Positions 10,571 to 22,865 of a stretch of DNA of 64,000 nt are shown here, one piece after another. The DNA is from Charina bottae. Its lineage: Eukaryota; Chordata; Lepidosauria; Squamata; Charinaidae. The stretch is taken from positions 310,001-374,000 of the forward strand of contig JALMGJ010000018.1 in NCBI GenBank assembly GCA_023362775.1. The letters are read 5' to 3'. A program made the translations under genes and the position numbers. Position 1 is the stretch's first letter, and the number at the start of each line of letters is the position of its first letter. Below the pieces are notes generated by a model. That model was given only the letters and a program-made list of their open reading frames with translations. It was not told where the DNA came from and searched no databases.

Positions 10571-12734
10571 ATTATTATTATTATTATACCCAGCTCTTGA
10601 GTGGAACAACAGCTGAGCAGACAAGGCTGGCAAAGGACCGGACAGGACAAGGTGGGTCCATATCAGCTTAAAATGGCCAATATGCACCTCTATGATCCCA
10701 TCCACTACTGGTCGCCTAACTTTTCACCCAGTGTAATGGGTGGCAAAGAAAATGTTACACATTTGCAACTGTCATTGATGCTGTTGGTTTCATGGAGAAA
10801 GCACTCCTTTAACACCCATTCAACTAAGGATGACTTAAGACTGTTTCACTCATGGGGACAAGATGAAGGCAACATCCAGGGATCATGGCAAAACAAGATG
10901 CTCTCAGGATATTTTGTGGCATGGTTAGAGAGTCCCTAAGACAATGTAAGGGCTGTACAATGCTTCAGATGGGCACTGATTTGATAAAGCTTTCACTAAA
11001 TCACTCCATCAAAATAGATCCATGAATCAAAAATGGGGCTGCTTCAAAGGAGCCAATTAAATCAAGCAGCTGCAAAGTGTTACTCCTGCTTGCTCCAGCC
11101 ACCCAGCATTTCAGGAGGGAATGAACAAAGGACATCCTTCCCCCCTCCCTCCCCCCGCCTGCAGCAAAATACAACGTCTGCCCATGTTTTCCTGCATCAC
11201 CTCAAAACTAATGTCCCATTTTCTCTTTCAAGAAGGAAGGCAACAGGTTCATCTGCTGGGCTTTGTGCGTTGTAGGCAAATGCATCTGCTCTGATTGGCT
11301 GAAGTTTGCTGTGGTAGGACACACACACACACACACAGAGAGACCCCCGTTGCTGCCCTCTGCACCAGTTTACCTTGGGCTGCTTAACAAAATAGCCCAT
11401 TCAGGAGGACCTTCTCAGGATTTAATACACTGAACCATTTAGGTCCCCAAGCTGAGTTTACATATCCCAAAAGAGATTCAACTGACCTGGCCATGTGTGT
11501 GACACGAATACTGTCCCTTATTCATGCTGGTGGTTATGCACTGTCAAAATAATCCTTTGCTTTTTTGTGTTACTTATATATTTCTTATATATATACTTTT
11601 TTTAAAAAATGCCATTTACAAAGGCACCCGTATGCAGATGTGGTATTGTGTTTTAAAATAAAGCTTTCTACTCTCCCCTGCAGCTATTGCTATAGTAGTG
11701 CTCAATAGGGTAGTGTTTACAATATTTGCCTCACACACAGATGATCCTGGTGCAAAACTGGCCAGAGTCAATTATTTTTCTTTTCCTGAGCTACCCACTT
11801 TTCCTCTGTTTGTTTGTTTGTCTGCTTTCTTTTCGAAGAAGTCAGTCCCTAGGCGGCCAACTGAAACCCTGGACTGCCCTCTCTCCCCCACTTAGATAAA
11901 TGCAGCATTTGCAACTATTGGAGCTATTGGGATCTGGAAGGAAGCCCTTCCATCACAAGGGGTGAGAGCAAGAATAATGAACTGGCTAGAAAATAGCCAT
12001 AAGGCAAGTAATTCAGGAAAGGAAAAATAGCAATTAAAAGTGTTTCTGCAAACTTGAGATCATTTGCCTGTGAGGCTGCATCCCTCAGAAGATCTACATG
12101 CTGCCTTCTTTCCTTAAAAGTAAAACGCTATCCTTGGGCTTCTCTAGCTCAAGAATTATTTGGGCCTTGACTTGAAGCAAGCTTTCTCTAACTTGATTGG
12201 TGTCCGTGGGATTATTGTTCACATTACTGAATCAAGCCTTAGTCAGAGTTCATTGTTTGGGCCTGATCCAGGCTTCCTAGACGAACTTCTAATGGAAACA
12301 GCATCCCGGCAGCCCCAAACAGCGCAAAGAGTTTTGGGAAGCTGCTTTCTCTCTGACATGAAAAGGAGAAGAGCAGAAGGAAGTCTTTGAAAAACCAGTT
12401 GCCAGACCCAGGGGAAGAATTCCTAAGCACGTTTTTGAAGCTATTAGAAGATCAAAACTTCCCTGTGGTCTGCATTTGGAAATCACTTTCCTCTGGTTGC
12501 CCACTGAATAGAGACAGAGTGATTTCTAGTCCCTGAAAAGATTGGGCAGATGGCGCTTTTTACACATTTATGGCTGCAGATGCTGCAGGCTCAAAAGGAC
12601 AAGCAGCACTTTGGGATTTATCTACCTCCATAAATCAGAAGTGTGGCGCTGCAAAGCATAAGTGGGGATCTCTTTGGACGCCAGGTGGGAAGGCCTGACC
12701 TCTGTCCTAAGACTTCTTTTGCCCCACCCCCACC
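10571..12734. other. Intergenic, no gene recognised
   Basis: Holds (AC)n at 11321-11337 and AT-rich 11564-11610. Open frames up to 112 codons show no motif. Nothing else identified. Confidence 0.55.
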
Positions 12735-13620
12735 CCTTGCACCCAGGAGAGGTATCTGGTGGGCTCGGTGCTCTTCAACATTTCCACAAATGACTTAGAT
12801 GAGGGGATAGAAGGGATGCTCATGACATTTGCAGGTGACACAAAGCGGGGGAGGGGGATATGGTATTGCCACCACCTTAGAAGTCTGGTTCAGGGTTCAA
12901 AAGGATCTTGATAGACTTGAACATTGGGCTCCATCCAACAATATGTAGTTAATTGGCAAAACATGTAGGGTTCTGCCCTTAAGTAGGAAAAAAACAGATG
13001 CTTAGGTGCAAGATAGGTGGTATCTGGCTCAGTGGTGATACTTGTAAGAAGGATCTGGGCATCTTGACAGACCAGAGATTAATAATGAGCCATCAGTGTG
13101 CTGCAGCTGGCAAAAGAGCCAATACAATCCAGGGCTGCGTCAATGGAGGTATAGCAGTGAGATCACAGGAAGTTATCGTTCCACTCTATGCTGCATGGGT
13201 CAGACCGCACCTGGAATACTGTGTCCAGCTGTACTTGCCACAGTACAAGAAGGACTCAGAGGAACTGGGAAGAATATAGAGAAGATGATAAGGGGCTTGG
13301 AGGCTAAATCTTACAAGGAACAGTTGGAATTTAATTGGATCTGTTTACCCTAAAACAGAAAGCTAAGGGGAGACATGAGAGCAGACTTCCAATTCTTGAA
13401 GGCTAGGAAGAGGCTGTGGATTTATTCTCCAAAGTCCTTGAGGGTTAGGACAAGATTCAAGAAGCTTTACAGATCCAAACTTGAAATAAGGAGGAATTTC
13501 CTGACCATGAGAGTATTATGCAATGGAGCAACCAGCATCCGGGGGCTCCACCACTGGAGGTTTTCACAGGGCCACATCACTTGTAGTCCCCAGGCACATT
13601 GATCTTCATAGGCCCTTGTT
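12735..13620 (+). mobile_element. CR1 LINE fragment (RT C-terminal half)
   Basis: Frames decayed by stops give the CR1 text: NDLDEGIEGMLMTFAGDTK near 12790, KKDLGILTDQRLIMSHQCAA, ANTIQGCVNGGIAVRSQEVI, then VPLYAAWVRPHLEYCVQLY and, after a frameshift, KMIRGLEAKSYKEQL and the GDMRADFQFLKA region. The RT catalytic core lies 5' and is missing. An old copy. Confidence 0.85.
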
Positions 13621-14081
13621 ACAATTCAGATGGTTAGGGATGCATTGTATATATCTGTATTCTTCAGTAAATTGCAGGGATATTTTTTGTCCAAAACACA
13701 CGATGATCTTTTCAGTTCAAGGATCTACTTATATTTATTTCCAAATGTGATTTCAAGATGAAGTTTATTTCATTGATTCCCTAACTTCTCACTAGGTACA
13801 TGGACACTGATGTTGAATCTATTCTGCAAGACCTGAATCTTGCATTTGAGATTTGAAAGCAAAATAAGCATTCAACTATTTTCAGTGTAGAAAATTGAAT
13901 ACAAATTCAAAATTTAATTAAATTCTGACATTTACATAAGTTCAGACACTTTCTTTTGCAGTAAGTATAAAGATGATAAAGTAGCAATTTAATTTTAGGA
14001 TATGTGAATTTTGACTTTTGTGATGCCCTCAATCCATTGACTATTAAATCAGAGTTCCTGACATTAGCCACTCAGGGATAT
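13621..14081. other. AT-rich intergenic stretch
   Basis: No gene. Its last part (14020-14055) carries a ~36-base word that recurs right after the LTR at 50442, so part of it may belong to a gypsy-associated repeat. Confidence 0.5.
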
Positions 14082-14486
14082 GAAGGAATCTTTATTAAAG
14101 CTTTATTAAAGCCAGTGATCCATTGCACATTAAAGATTTGAGTGAATCAAGTTCCTGCAACCAACAGTTTAAAAATCTCCAAGTTTCCCCCCCATCGGGA
14201 TTCGCGGCTTGGTCGCCCTTCCCTTCGTCTCTCAGTTTCTAGGTCTTTCTGGGTCTGAATCAACTAACACTGGCGATATCGCCCTTTGATCTATCCTGGG
14301 TGTTGAAACATTCGGAGTGAGACTTTGATTTATATAGTTTGCAGTTCTGTGAATACACCAAACCTCTACTTTACACGTCTGGTAGTTTTACTGTCAGGCA
14401 CCCCCAAACGACCCTGTGAGTTTAACAGACTGACGGGATGTTCCTTCCTGGCACCATGGCAGGATGGCATGGATGACATCCTGACA
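14082..14486 (-). mobile_element. Ty3/gypsy LTR, diverged copy
   Basis: Minus-strand text begins TGTCAGGATGTCATCC at 14486 and runs to an AATAAAG signal near 14110. It shares the order of blocks with the LTRs at 35728 and 49991: the start, a GAATACACCAA block (+ strand), a C-rich run, and the CACTGGC-AATAAAG end. Clearly more diverged than those two. Confidence 0.65.
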
Positions 14487-16806
14487 ACTTTACTGTTACT
14501 TCATTTTCAGATATTTTTAAAACTTAAAACATTTTGGTAAGTCCACCAGACAACAGGTGGGACCAGGACACTCCTAAGGCCCCTTCCAACCCCATGAGTG
14601 GAATACACTTGATAGAAGTCTGAAGTCTTCTATGCACAAATTAAAAACCATCAAAATTTGTTTATTGTCCAAGACTAAACACAAATTAAAAACAAAGGTC
14701 CCTTATCCTAACTGCAATGAGAACAGAATTAATGAAAAGTGTATCCATATTTGCTCACTCTAGCACTACAGACTCAAGTCCAGAGAAAATTACATAATAG
14801 TCTGATTTTTTTAAAAAAGATTTGATTTCTCTTCCATCTTCCTATTTAATTTCAACAAAGGCTATCAATAGGTTACAAAAACCTATCAAATAGGTTGCAA
14901 AAAATTGAGAGAAGTGCAAGGACATCAACTATAATAAATGCAAACTTTAATTAACAATTAAGCTCCTGCAAATCAGCTGCGTCTTTGAAAGCCTGAGCGA
15001 GAGGGTCGGCCTCCGTCCCCAACAGAGGGCCCTCCACCACCTGGGAGCACCAGATCCTGCTGCATCTGCTGCTGCAGAGGCATTGTAGAATGGCTTTCTC
15101 CTGTGTGTCTTTATGCTTGGAGACTTCACCAGCCATTAAAGAGAGCCTTTAAAGGTTAGAACAGCACCTGAGATTGTGCTAGGAAGCCAAATAGCCCCAA
15201 GGACGATTGCTCAGGAGCAGCATCCAATGACCTCTGTACCAGTTGCTGTTTCCAGGCAGTGCTGAAGGATGACTTGCTGGATTGAATCACGGCAGCGATG
15301 GGCCTTATTTTGCAGGAATGTTTTTCTTCCCTCAAGGACTTCAAAGGCTGCAGCACGTTCCCCACACTCTCCCACTGTCTGGGCAGACCTGTGCTTTGGC
15401 TGGACAGGGGCCAGTCTGCTGTTTGCTGCCCTTGGAGAGGCGCTGGTCACTTGCATTTTGACTCAGCCCCGTCGCCTGCCTTGCTCCAGCAATGCTGGAG
15501 TATTCTGGGCTGAAAATGAAAGCAGGGATGGTGGAAAACCTAAATAGGAAAAAAGGTTGCCATTCTGCTACTGGTTTTTGTTTCTTTTTTAAACAAAAAT
15601 CCACCAAGATTCCCTTAAAAACAGGCATGCTTTGCATTCCATTTAGTAAACAAGACATGTGCAAAGATGAGACATTTGGTCAGCTATAAGATGCTCAATT
15701 AAACATTTTTGCCTTTTAGATAGGAAAAAGATAAAATGCTTACATTGGCCATGAGGTTTTGTTCCATGTACAGATTGGGGTAACTTGTACTCTGGGTGTA
15801 TAAAGCATGAACCAACATGTGCGCATGCATGATGTTTCCCCAAATGATTTGTCCTCAGTGATTGTAAAAACCATTACAAACATTTTTTAAAATCACAGCG
15901 CTGCTGAAACGCGGGGAGTGAGGGGGGCTTGGCAAGGCGCTATCAAATCCTCTCGTTGTGCCGGACTGGATCAGCATCAGACGGGTCAAACCGGACTCCC
16001 TGCAGGGACACTCAGAGAGACCTCTGCTCTCTCCGTCACCATGGCAACCTGTAGAAGAAAGCGATTGCCGTCTTTCAGCCCCATGTCACGAGTGGCCAGC
16101 AAGGGGCAGGGCAATCCCAAGAGCCAATGGAAAATGGAATTTGCTGAGGACTGAAGCTGCCATCCCTCCGGAGGACAGACCTGTCCAAACTGTAAGCACA
16201 GCAGAAAACGCCTTCTGATAAATCTCTCAGGACGGCCCTCCATTGCTGGACGGCAGTTCCCATCCTCCCTCCCCATTGGCTGATGCCGACGAGCACCGGG
16301 GCTCAATGTCTCAGGGCCACCTCCCTGTTGCCCTGTCCTTTGGAGCCAAGAGGGCGCCTTTCCCAACTTTCCTAGGAGAAGCCAGGCCTTTCGCAAGGCC
16401 TCTCTCCCCGAGGGCTGGTCAGGGTAGTTTGACTCCTGCTTAACAGGAAGACACCCATTTTGCAATGGCTGCACAGGAGCGCAGCTCAAGCCCCACCCCT
16501 TCCCACTGTTGCTTCAGCTCAGCCAAAATGCTGCCCATGCAGAGTCAGCTGTAGCACGAACAGCTGCTGAGTCTGAACGAAGCTCCCAATAGCTTTGAAC
16601 TACAACGCCAGATGTTCTTTACCATAGGACTCTGCAAGAAGCTCTCCTTAACCACCATATACGGTGTGATAAACCAGGTGGGACTCGTGTCCAAGGGCTC
16701 TGTGCAATGGCTGTCCCCACGTCCCCTTCTAACTCCTTCCCAAATGGGCCCGTCGGGAGAGTGGCTGATTGCATTCGTACACTAAGAACTTTCTGGATTT
16801 GAGATA
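14487..16806. other. Intergenic, no gene recognised
   Basis: Moderately GC-rich between 15900 and 16560, with a 167-codon minus-strand frame that has no motif or splice partner. Nothing I can assign. Confidence 0.5.
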
Positions 16807-17142
16807 GGGGCGTGGTGGCTCAGCGGGTAAGACGCCAGGCTTGTCGATCGGAAGATCGCAAGTTCGGAGGTTCGATTCCCTAGCCCTGCGTGTGGGGTGA
16901 GCTCCTGCACTCGCCCCAGCTCTTGCCAACCTAGCAATTCGAAAGTATGCAAATCAAGTAGATGAATAGGTACCACTTCGGTGGGAAGATAACAGTGTTC
17001 CACGGGCATCATGCGGCCACTTGACCGTGGAAGCATCTTCGGACAGCGCTGGCTCTTCGGCTAAAAACGGAGATGAGCACCGGCCCCTAGAGTTGGACAC
17101 GACTGCACAAATGTGCGGGGGGAACCTTTACCTTTTTACCTA
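16807..17142 (+). repeat. Sauria-type SINE
   Basis: Full length, from GGGGCGTGGTGGCTCAGCGG to the AACCTTTACCTTTTTACC tail; B box GGTTCGATTCC. The same family as 4745-5083. Confidence 0.93.
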
Positions 17143-17394
17143 AGCCAATGCTTAATCAAAGGTTAACTAGCTATATAATTAAGATGTATATAATTAAGAT
17201 TAAAGGGAAACGTGAAAAAAGGCTCATGCCAGATCACTTCAGTAACTGTTGTTCAAAGGACATTTCAGCTCTTAAAATGGGATTTGCACAATTATAGTTG
17301 ACCAGTGATCTCTCCCACACATATGTACATAACACACACATCTTTACATCTTCTGGCAGTGCATAGCTTCCTTGTAGGGTCATTTGTCATAGAA

Positions 17395-17610
17395 GAGGAC
17401 AACTCCTAGTCCACCTTGAACTTGGAAGCTAAACAGGACCAGGCATGGCTAGTCTTTAGATGGGAGACTTCCAGGCAATCCCAGGGCTGGAGACTAGACT
17501 GGGAAGTTAAAACAATATCCAGGAGGAGGAAAGGACAAACTGCATGAAAAAACCTTTGGTATCAACAGGAATTGATCTCAACTTGAATAACTTACCATTA
17601 CCTTTAATCC
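17395..17610 (+). repeat. 5S-rRNA-derived SINE
   Basis: The head matches 5S rRNA with its internal control region: GGAAGCTAAACAGGACCAGG, then CTAGTCTTTAGATGGGAGAC. The tail ends ACTTACCATTACCTTTAAT, like the BovB/Sauria SINE end. It is not a functional 5S gene: the 5' part is degenerate. Confidence 0.75.
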
Positions 17611-17723
17611 CATAAAGCCCAGCTTGGGTGGCCACACACCTACCAACCATCAGGCTCCTGGTAACGCCATAGACTGGAAACGGTTAATCTGGGGGACAGG
17701 TTTCTCTGAGGTCTGATTGGTAA

Positions 17724-17753
17724 GATTTATTTATTTATTTATTTATTTATTTA

Positions 17754-17800
<47 letters not shown>
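17724..17800. repeat. (TTTA)n followed by (GGCT)12
   Basis: About seven TTTA units run directly into about twelve perfect GGCT units. The long pure GGCT run suggests recent slippage. Confidence 0.95.
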
Positions 17801-17863
17801 GGAATTCGGGGAGTTGGAAGTCCACACATCTTAAAGTTGCCAAGTTTGAGAAACACTGATTTA
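17801..17863. mobile_element. Half of a palindromic hairpin MITE
   Basis: Carries AAGTCCACACATCTTAAAGT and TTTGAGAAACACTG, the right arm of the element seen whole at 60212-60317; the left arm is replaced by the GGCT run. Confidence 0.7.
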
Positions 17864-17867
17864 GAAG

Positions 17868-19137
17868 TCTATGAAGGTTCTCAGTCATCCAGGTGGAATT
17901 TTCTGTAGCTTGAATCATGTCAACTGGATTTCTATTTTCTTAATGGAAACGTTTCGCTCCTTATCCAAGGGGCTTCTTCAGTCTGAGCAAAGTTGGTAAG
18001 GGAATCCTAAATATGTTCCTAGGTAGCTGTGTGACCTTACACCTGGGGCTAGATCATGGTTATATTGAGATGTAATTTTTAAGTCCTTTTATCATCTAAT
18101 GGAGGGTCGTTAAAAACACCATGCTGCTGTTGAGCTTCTGAAATGGTCTTAATCTTCCTAGGCACAGAAGACAACACGGGGAGGAAGATGGGGGAGAGTT
18201 TGTGCCTGAGGCCCCCACCTCTATTCAAGGAAGGATTTTCCAAGTTGGCATAAATGGATTCCTTGACCCCTCTCTCAAACCACCTATCTTCTCTGTCTAA
18301 AATGTGAACATTAATGTCCTCAAATGAGTGTCCTTTTTCTTTTAGATGAAGATAAACTGCTGACTCTGGTCCTGTGGTGTTATTTCTCCTGTGTTGTGCC
18401 ATCCTCCTGTACATAGGTTGTTTGGTTTCTCCAATGTAGAGTTCAGAGCACTCCTCACTGCACTGGATTGCATAAACTACATTGCTTTTCTTATGTTTTG
18501 GAGTTTGATCTTTGGGGTGTACAAGCCTCTGTCTCAGTGTGTTGGTGGGTTTGAAATATACAGGTATGTGGTGTTTGCCAAATATCCGTTTTATCTTTTC
18601 AGACACGCCAGCCATGTAGGGAATGACCAGGTTCTTTCGTTTACTCTGAGTCTCAGCCCTATCTGTCGCTGTTTTAGGTCTGGTAGATTTAGATTTGGTG
18701 AAGGCCCAATTTGGATATCCACAGGCCTTCAGGGCTGTTCTCAGGTGCTGATTTTCATTCTTTTTGGAATCCATGGAGGTGGGGATGGTTTCTGCTCTGT
18801 GTGACAATGTCCTGATGACTCCTAGTTTGTGCTGCAGTGGATGGTGGGAGTCAAACATCAGATATTGATCTGTGTGTGTGGGTTTCCTGTAGATCCCTAT
18901 TTCTAGCTTGCCACCGGTCCCAATGAGGACTTCACAGTCTAGGAATGCCAGTCTGTTGTCCTTGGTGTCTTCTCTGGTGAAGCTAATGTTGGCATCTATA
19001 GTGTTTATATGGTCCGTGAAGGCCTGTACTTCCTGGGCCTTGATTTTGACCCAGGTGTCATCCACATACCTAATTAGAAGGTTGAAGAAAGCAAGAACCC
19101 CAGCAGGGACTCTGCTCTCAAACACCAAGCGCCCGGG
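17868..19137 (-). mobile_element. Penelope-like element with intact RT/GIY-YIG frame
   Basis: A minus-strand frame of 349 codons (19128-18079). The N-terminal end is the tail of the reverse transcriptase, with catalytic RYVDDTW (residues 20-26) and the NRLAFLD block (58-64). A linker follows, then a GIY-YIG endonuclease: NVVYAIQC (216-223), ELYIGETKQP (229-238), R242, H246, and the KESIYA glutamate (290) with later Asn. This RT plus GIY-YIG order is diagnostic of Penelope-like retroelements. The 3' UTR (18078-17868) contains GGATAAGGAGCGAAACGTTT and ends GAACCTTCATAGAC, the same end as the insertions at 36706 and 55268. The 5' two thirds of the RT are missing. No stop or frameshift in what remains, so the copy is young. 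Confidence 0.93.
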
Positions 19138-19597
19138 AGAGAAATAAGGGTGGGAAGGTTCTGCATTTTTTTATTTCCACTCTTTTGACGTTGAGGGAGA
19201 AGTCCGGCCTTTTGGCAGAGGAGGGTCAGGCTGCACCTCTTGATTGTTTTGCTTTCTTTCGAGTAAATGCAGAGGAAGGAGGAAACAAGAGATGGAAGTG
19301 AATTACAGGCGCGCTTAGGATTACAATCCAAGCAAATGGTGTCTCAGGTGAATTCAGCCGCTTCCCTGCCTTGGCTGTCTCCTAACAGCAACTCTTTGGA
19401 GAAAAGCAACTTTGCCTCCCCAAAAGAGGCCAAGCTACGCGGTGTTGTTTCGTGATTCCTTCTAGGCACAAGAGCAGACAACTTTCGGGCTATTCTGATC
19501 TCACCAGTCCCAGTGAGGGAGGAGAGTTTAAAAGGAAGAGGGAAAGAGAGATCCAATAAAGAAAACACAGGACATTTCAAAGGGCAAAATTGCACTA
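19138..19597. other. Intergenic, no gene recognised
   Basis: Unremarkable sequence between the PLE and the next SINE. No motif. Confidence 0.5.
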
Positions 19598-19967
19598 AAA
19601 AGTTAAAGGTTCCCCCGCACATTTGCGCAGTCGTGTCCAACTCTAGGGGCCGGTGCTCATCTCTGTTTGTTAGCCGAAGAGCCAGCGCTGTCTGAAGATG
19701 CTTCTGCGGTCATGTGGCTGGAATGACGCGCGCGGAACGCTGTTACCTACCCACTGAAGTGGTACCTATTAATCTACCTGCATTTGCATGCTTTCGAATT
19801 GCTAGGTTGGCAAGAGCTAGAGCTAGTGCGGGAGCTCACTCCGTCACGCGGGACTAGGGATTCGAACCTCCGACTCCGTCTCACGGCGCTCGGGTTTCGA
19901 ACCTCTGAACTTGCGATCTTCCGATCAACAAGCCTGGCGTCTTACCCACTGAGCCACCATGCCCCTT
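19598..19967 (-). repeat. Sauria-type SINE with duplicated B-box segment
   Basis: Flanked by AAAATTGCACTA (19586-19597 and 19968-19979), a clear target duplication. Inside, the GATTCGAACCTCCGA segment appears twice (about 19859-19905), so this copy is longer than its relatives. Confidence 0.9.
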
Positions 19968-19979
19968 AAAATTGCACTA

Positions 19980-21367
19980 CTTTTCTATAATTTTGAAACC
20001 TTAATTTTATGCCTACACAAATGGTTACAACTGGTAAACAGTCAATTGAACCTAGATCATATTGGAACTGTATCATCCAAGGCCCTCTTGATCAACTTCT
20101 CATCCAAAATACTGAACACCCCCCAAGACAGAGAGTCCCGAGAGCATCAGCCAGATCGTAACTATGGTCTAGATTTAATCATGCATTAAAGGATTGGCTT
20201 AGTTTTGTATTAATAATATATGGATCTCGTGTTTTTTTTTTAGTTTTAGTGCATTCTAATTACTATTATGCTTTAATTTTTTCTGTTCTGTGCCTGTGGT
20301 TGCTGTATTTCCCCTTGATAAAAAAAGAAGAGCAGGAAAAGAAGAGCATCAGCCTGGAGGAGAACTGGTGGTGGGGATCTGCTGTTGTTGCTGAGCAAAA
20401 CCGCTGCAAGTACTTATTGATTCATCCCTTTGATTAAACCAGTTTATGTTCCTAATCATAGTAAAAGAGCCAAATAAAATTGTTGTTCAAACATCAGCCG
20501 CAACAGGGTCAGTCCTGGGAATGAACAAAGATTCAGCCAAGTGCAGTTTTAAAGGCTGTTGGGAGGCTGCGAGACCCCAAGCAGCAAGTGAGCCTCTCGG
20601 GGCCAGAGCCGAGAGGGCCCCGGCCTGCACGTTGCCGGGAGGAGAGATGCCAAATGGGCCCCACAGCAGACACTGCTTGCGGAACAGGCAGAACCCCCGA
20701 AAGCATTGCAGCAGAGAGCCACAGCCATTGATATCAAATCACAGCAAATGTTTCATTTGGTCTTTTTAATAAAGGTAACTGGTTGGTGCCCCATCCATCT
20801 CATCCGGACAGCAGTGGCACCTACCCCCCAGAAATACCACCCCCTGCCTTTATCAGATGGCCAACGGCCATCTGCTTCCTAAGGAGGCCAGAGGGCAATT
20901 TCGTTCTTGTCACTTTGGGCCAATCTCCTCCTCCCCAACTCTGAATTCAGATTTAAAAATTCTGAAATTTTATGGCAGAACCACCTTCCAGCTGTAGATG
21001 TTCAAATGGAGGGAAGCAGCAGCCTTCCAGCTCGCTCAGACTCAAGAAACAGGAGTCCCTTCATGGGTGTCTGCAGAGGGGCAAGTGATGTCATGCACAC
21101 CATGATGTAATGGCACCAATGCCATGGATCTGCATCATGATCTACGGGACATCTATGACATGCTACATTTTTTCTCTCCATATGACTGATCTTAGCACCT
21201 AAGTCATTCCGTTCAGCTGAGTGAGCTTTGGACAAAGTTGGCACCGGAGTCCGTTGGTGAGAAAAGGAAAGGCGATAGAATGTGCCTGGGCACAGGGAGC
21301 CATCTGCCTCTGCTGACCAAACTTGGTGGGGAGGAATGGCTTGAAAGCTCCATCTCCCTGTTCATCT
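19980..21367. other. Intergenic, no gene recognised
   Basis: No supported gene. A few frames near 100 codons without motifs. Confidence 0.5.
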
Positions 21368-21375
21368 CTCTAAAG

Positions 21376-21653
21376 CAGTGCTTTCCAAAGTTGGCGATAC
21401 ACCAACGGCGGCAGTGGCGGCGGTGCGCGTGTGTACGGCGGCGGCGTGGGGGGTGCACAACGGCGGTGTGTACAGCGGAGGCAGCGGCCTCACTAAAACG
21501 TGGAAGCGCTGATGGCGCGCCGCTGCCGTCATCACTGCCGCTGCCGCCATGCACACTGTTGCCGCCACGTGCGCCCCTGCGCCGCCACATGACACACTAA
21601 ACTGTGTGTTGCAAGACACTAAAGTGTCGCGACACACAGTTTGGAAAGCTATG
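21376..21653. mobile_element. Non-autonomous hAT element, CpG-rich core (copy A)
   Basis: Begins CAGTGCTTTCCAAAG and ends TTTGGAAAGCTATG (inverted ends), flanked by the perfect 8-bp duplication CTCTAAAG (21368-21375, 21654-21661). An 8-bp duplication with CAG-type ends is the hAT signature. The core is rich in CGGCGG and GCGCG and ends with GTGTCGCGACACAC. Confidence 0.93.
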
Positions 21654-21661
21654 CTCTAAAG

Positions 21662-22435
21662 GGTATTAACATACATGTATATATAGCATGTTTTTTCCCA
21701 AATGTCAATTTTTTTTTTTGTATATTTGCTTCAAAATTTCCAGAAATTTTCCATCTGTACAAACCCCACAGGGCTTAATCAGAAAACAACTATATGAGTA
21801 AAGGTTGGCCTAATCAGACATGGAGCAGGGAAATCTCTCCTCAGCCATGGAATCTCACTGGGTGACTCTGGGCCAGCCCAGTTTACCTCACATGTTGATG
21901 AGGGAAATACCAGAAGTGGGTTAGGTGCTTCCTTGAACCCTGGAGAAAAGGCAGAATACAAGTCTAACTAAAGAACTTCTCTTTCAGTACTGGCAACTTC
22001 CATAGCTTTCCTTGTGGTCCTTTGGTCTTGCTGCGTCCTCAACTCCAGTTCTACTCACGAAAGTTCCCCTAACTAGAGGAGCACTTTCCAATCTGGCACT
22101 CTCAACTTGTCTCAATGTTTCAGCCATGCCCATGCAGTTTCCTTGGTTTGCCATTGTCTTCTTCTGGATTTCAGTTCCTTCTTTTAGGAGGGTTGCCCTC
22201 CCTCGTGCCTTATCTGCCCTTACCCATTATGGATTCCTCTTTCCTTTCCAACCTTACAGATAAGGGTGACCCTACCAGGAGCTCATGGTCCCCCGACATT
22301 ACTCTCCGGGTCAGTGGAGCTAGTGAGACCCCACCCCACCCCATCAACTGGCAGTTCCCCAGGAGGACATGCTCCTATCACAGATCCTATCATATCTCCC
22401 TTTTATTATTTCATGGTGCCATGTACTCCAGCATC
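21662..22435. other. Between the two CpG-rich hAT copies; no gene
   Basis: Nothing recognised. If the AATAAA at 22407-22402 is used, this lies just beyond the OPHN1 transcript. Confidence 0.45.
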
Positions 22436-22443
22436 CAGTAGTG

Positions 22444-22695
22444 CAGGGCTTTCCAAAGTGCCGCTGCTGGCAACACACCCGGCGGCGGCGGCGACACGCG
22501 CGCGCACGGCGATGGCGCGGGGGGGCGTGCGGCAGCGCGCGCACGGCGGCGGCGCAGGAGGGGCGTGCGGCGGCGCGCGCGTGCATGGCGGCCGCCGTGC
22601 ACGCGCACGCCGCCGCTTCCGGGTGGTGTGGCGACACACCACGCTGTGTGTGGCGACACACTTTTGTGTCGCGACACACAGTTTGGAAAGCTCTG
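22444..22695. mobile_element. Non-autonomous hAT element, CpG-rich core (copy B)
   Basis: Ends CAGGGCTTTCCAAAG and TTTGGAAAGCTCTG. Flanks CAGTAGTG and CAGCAGTG (7 of 8 match). The core is extremely CpG-rich, with CGCGCGCG-type alternating runs, and shares GTGTCGCGACACAC with copy A. Confidence 0.92.
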
Positions 22696-22865
22696 CAGCA
22701 GTGGGCTCCGTCAACCTTTCCAACATGGCACTCTGCAAATGGGTTGGTTTTTCACCCATTCCAGCAAGGGTCTGTATTAATTCCAAACAGTAAAGCAGCA
22801 CAGGCCAGCTCCTCTAAGAGAACTTCAAAATAAGTGGGACGGCAACCTTTTCTAACTCGTGCTGT

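Noticed and set aside
15986..16489. 167-codon minus-strand frame in a GC-richer patch
   Set aside because: No motif and overlapping frames on both strands; GC-rich DNA has few stops. Not enough to call a gene.
17395..17480. 5S rRNA gene
   Set aside because: The 5' half is degenerate and a SINE body and tail follow; only the internal promoter region is well kept.
21400..22680. CpG island marking a gene promoter
   Set aside because: The two CpG-rich patches are exactly bounded by hAT ends with 8-bp target duplications, and no gene starts nearby.
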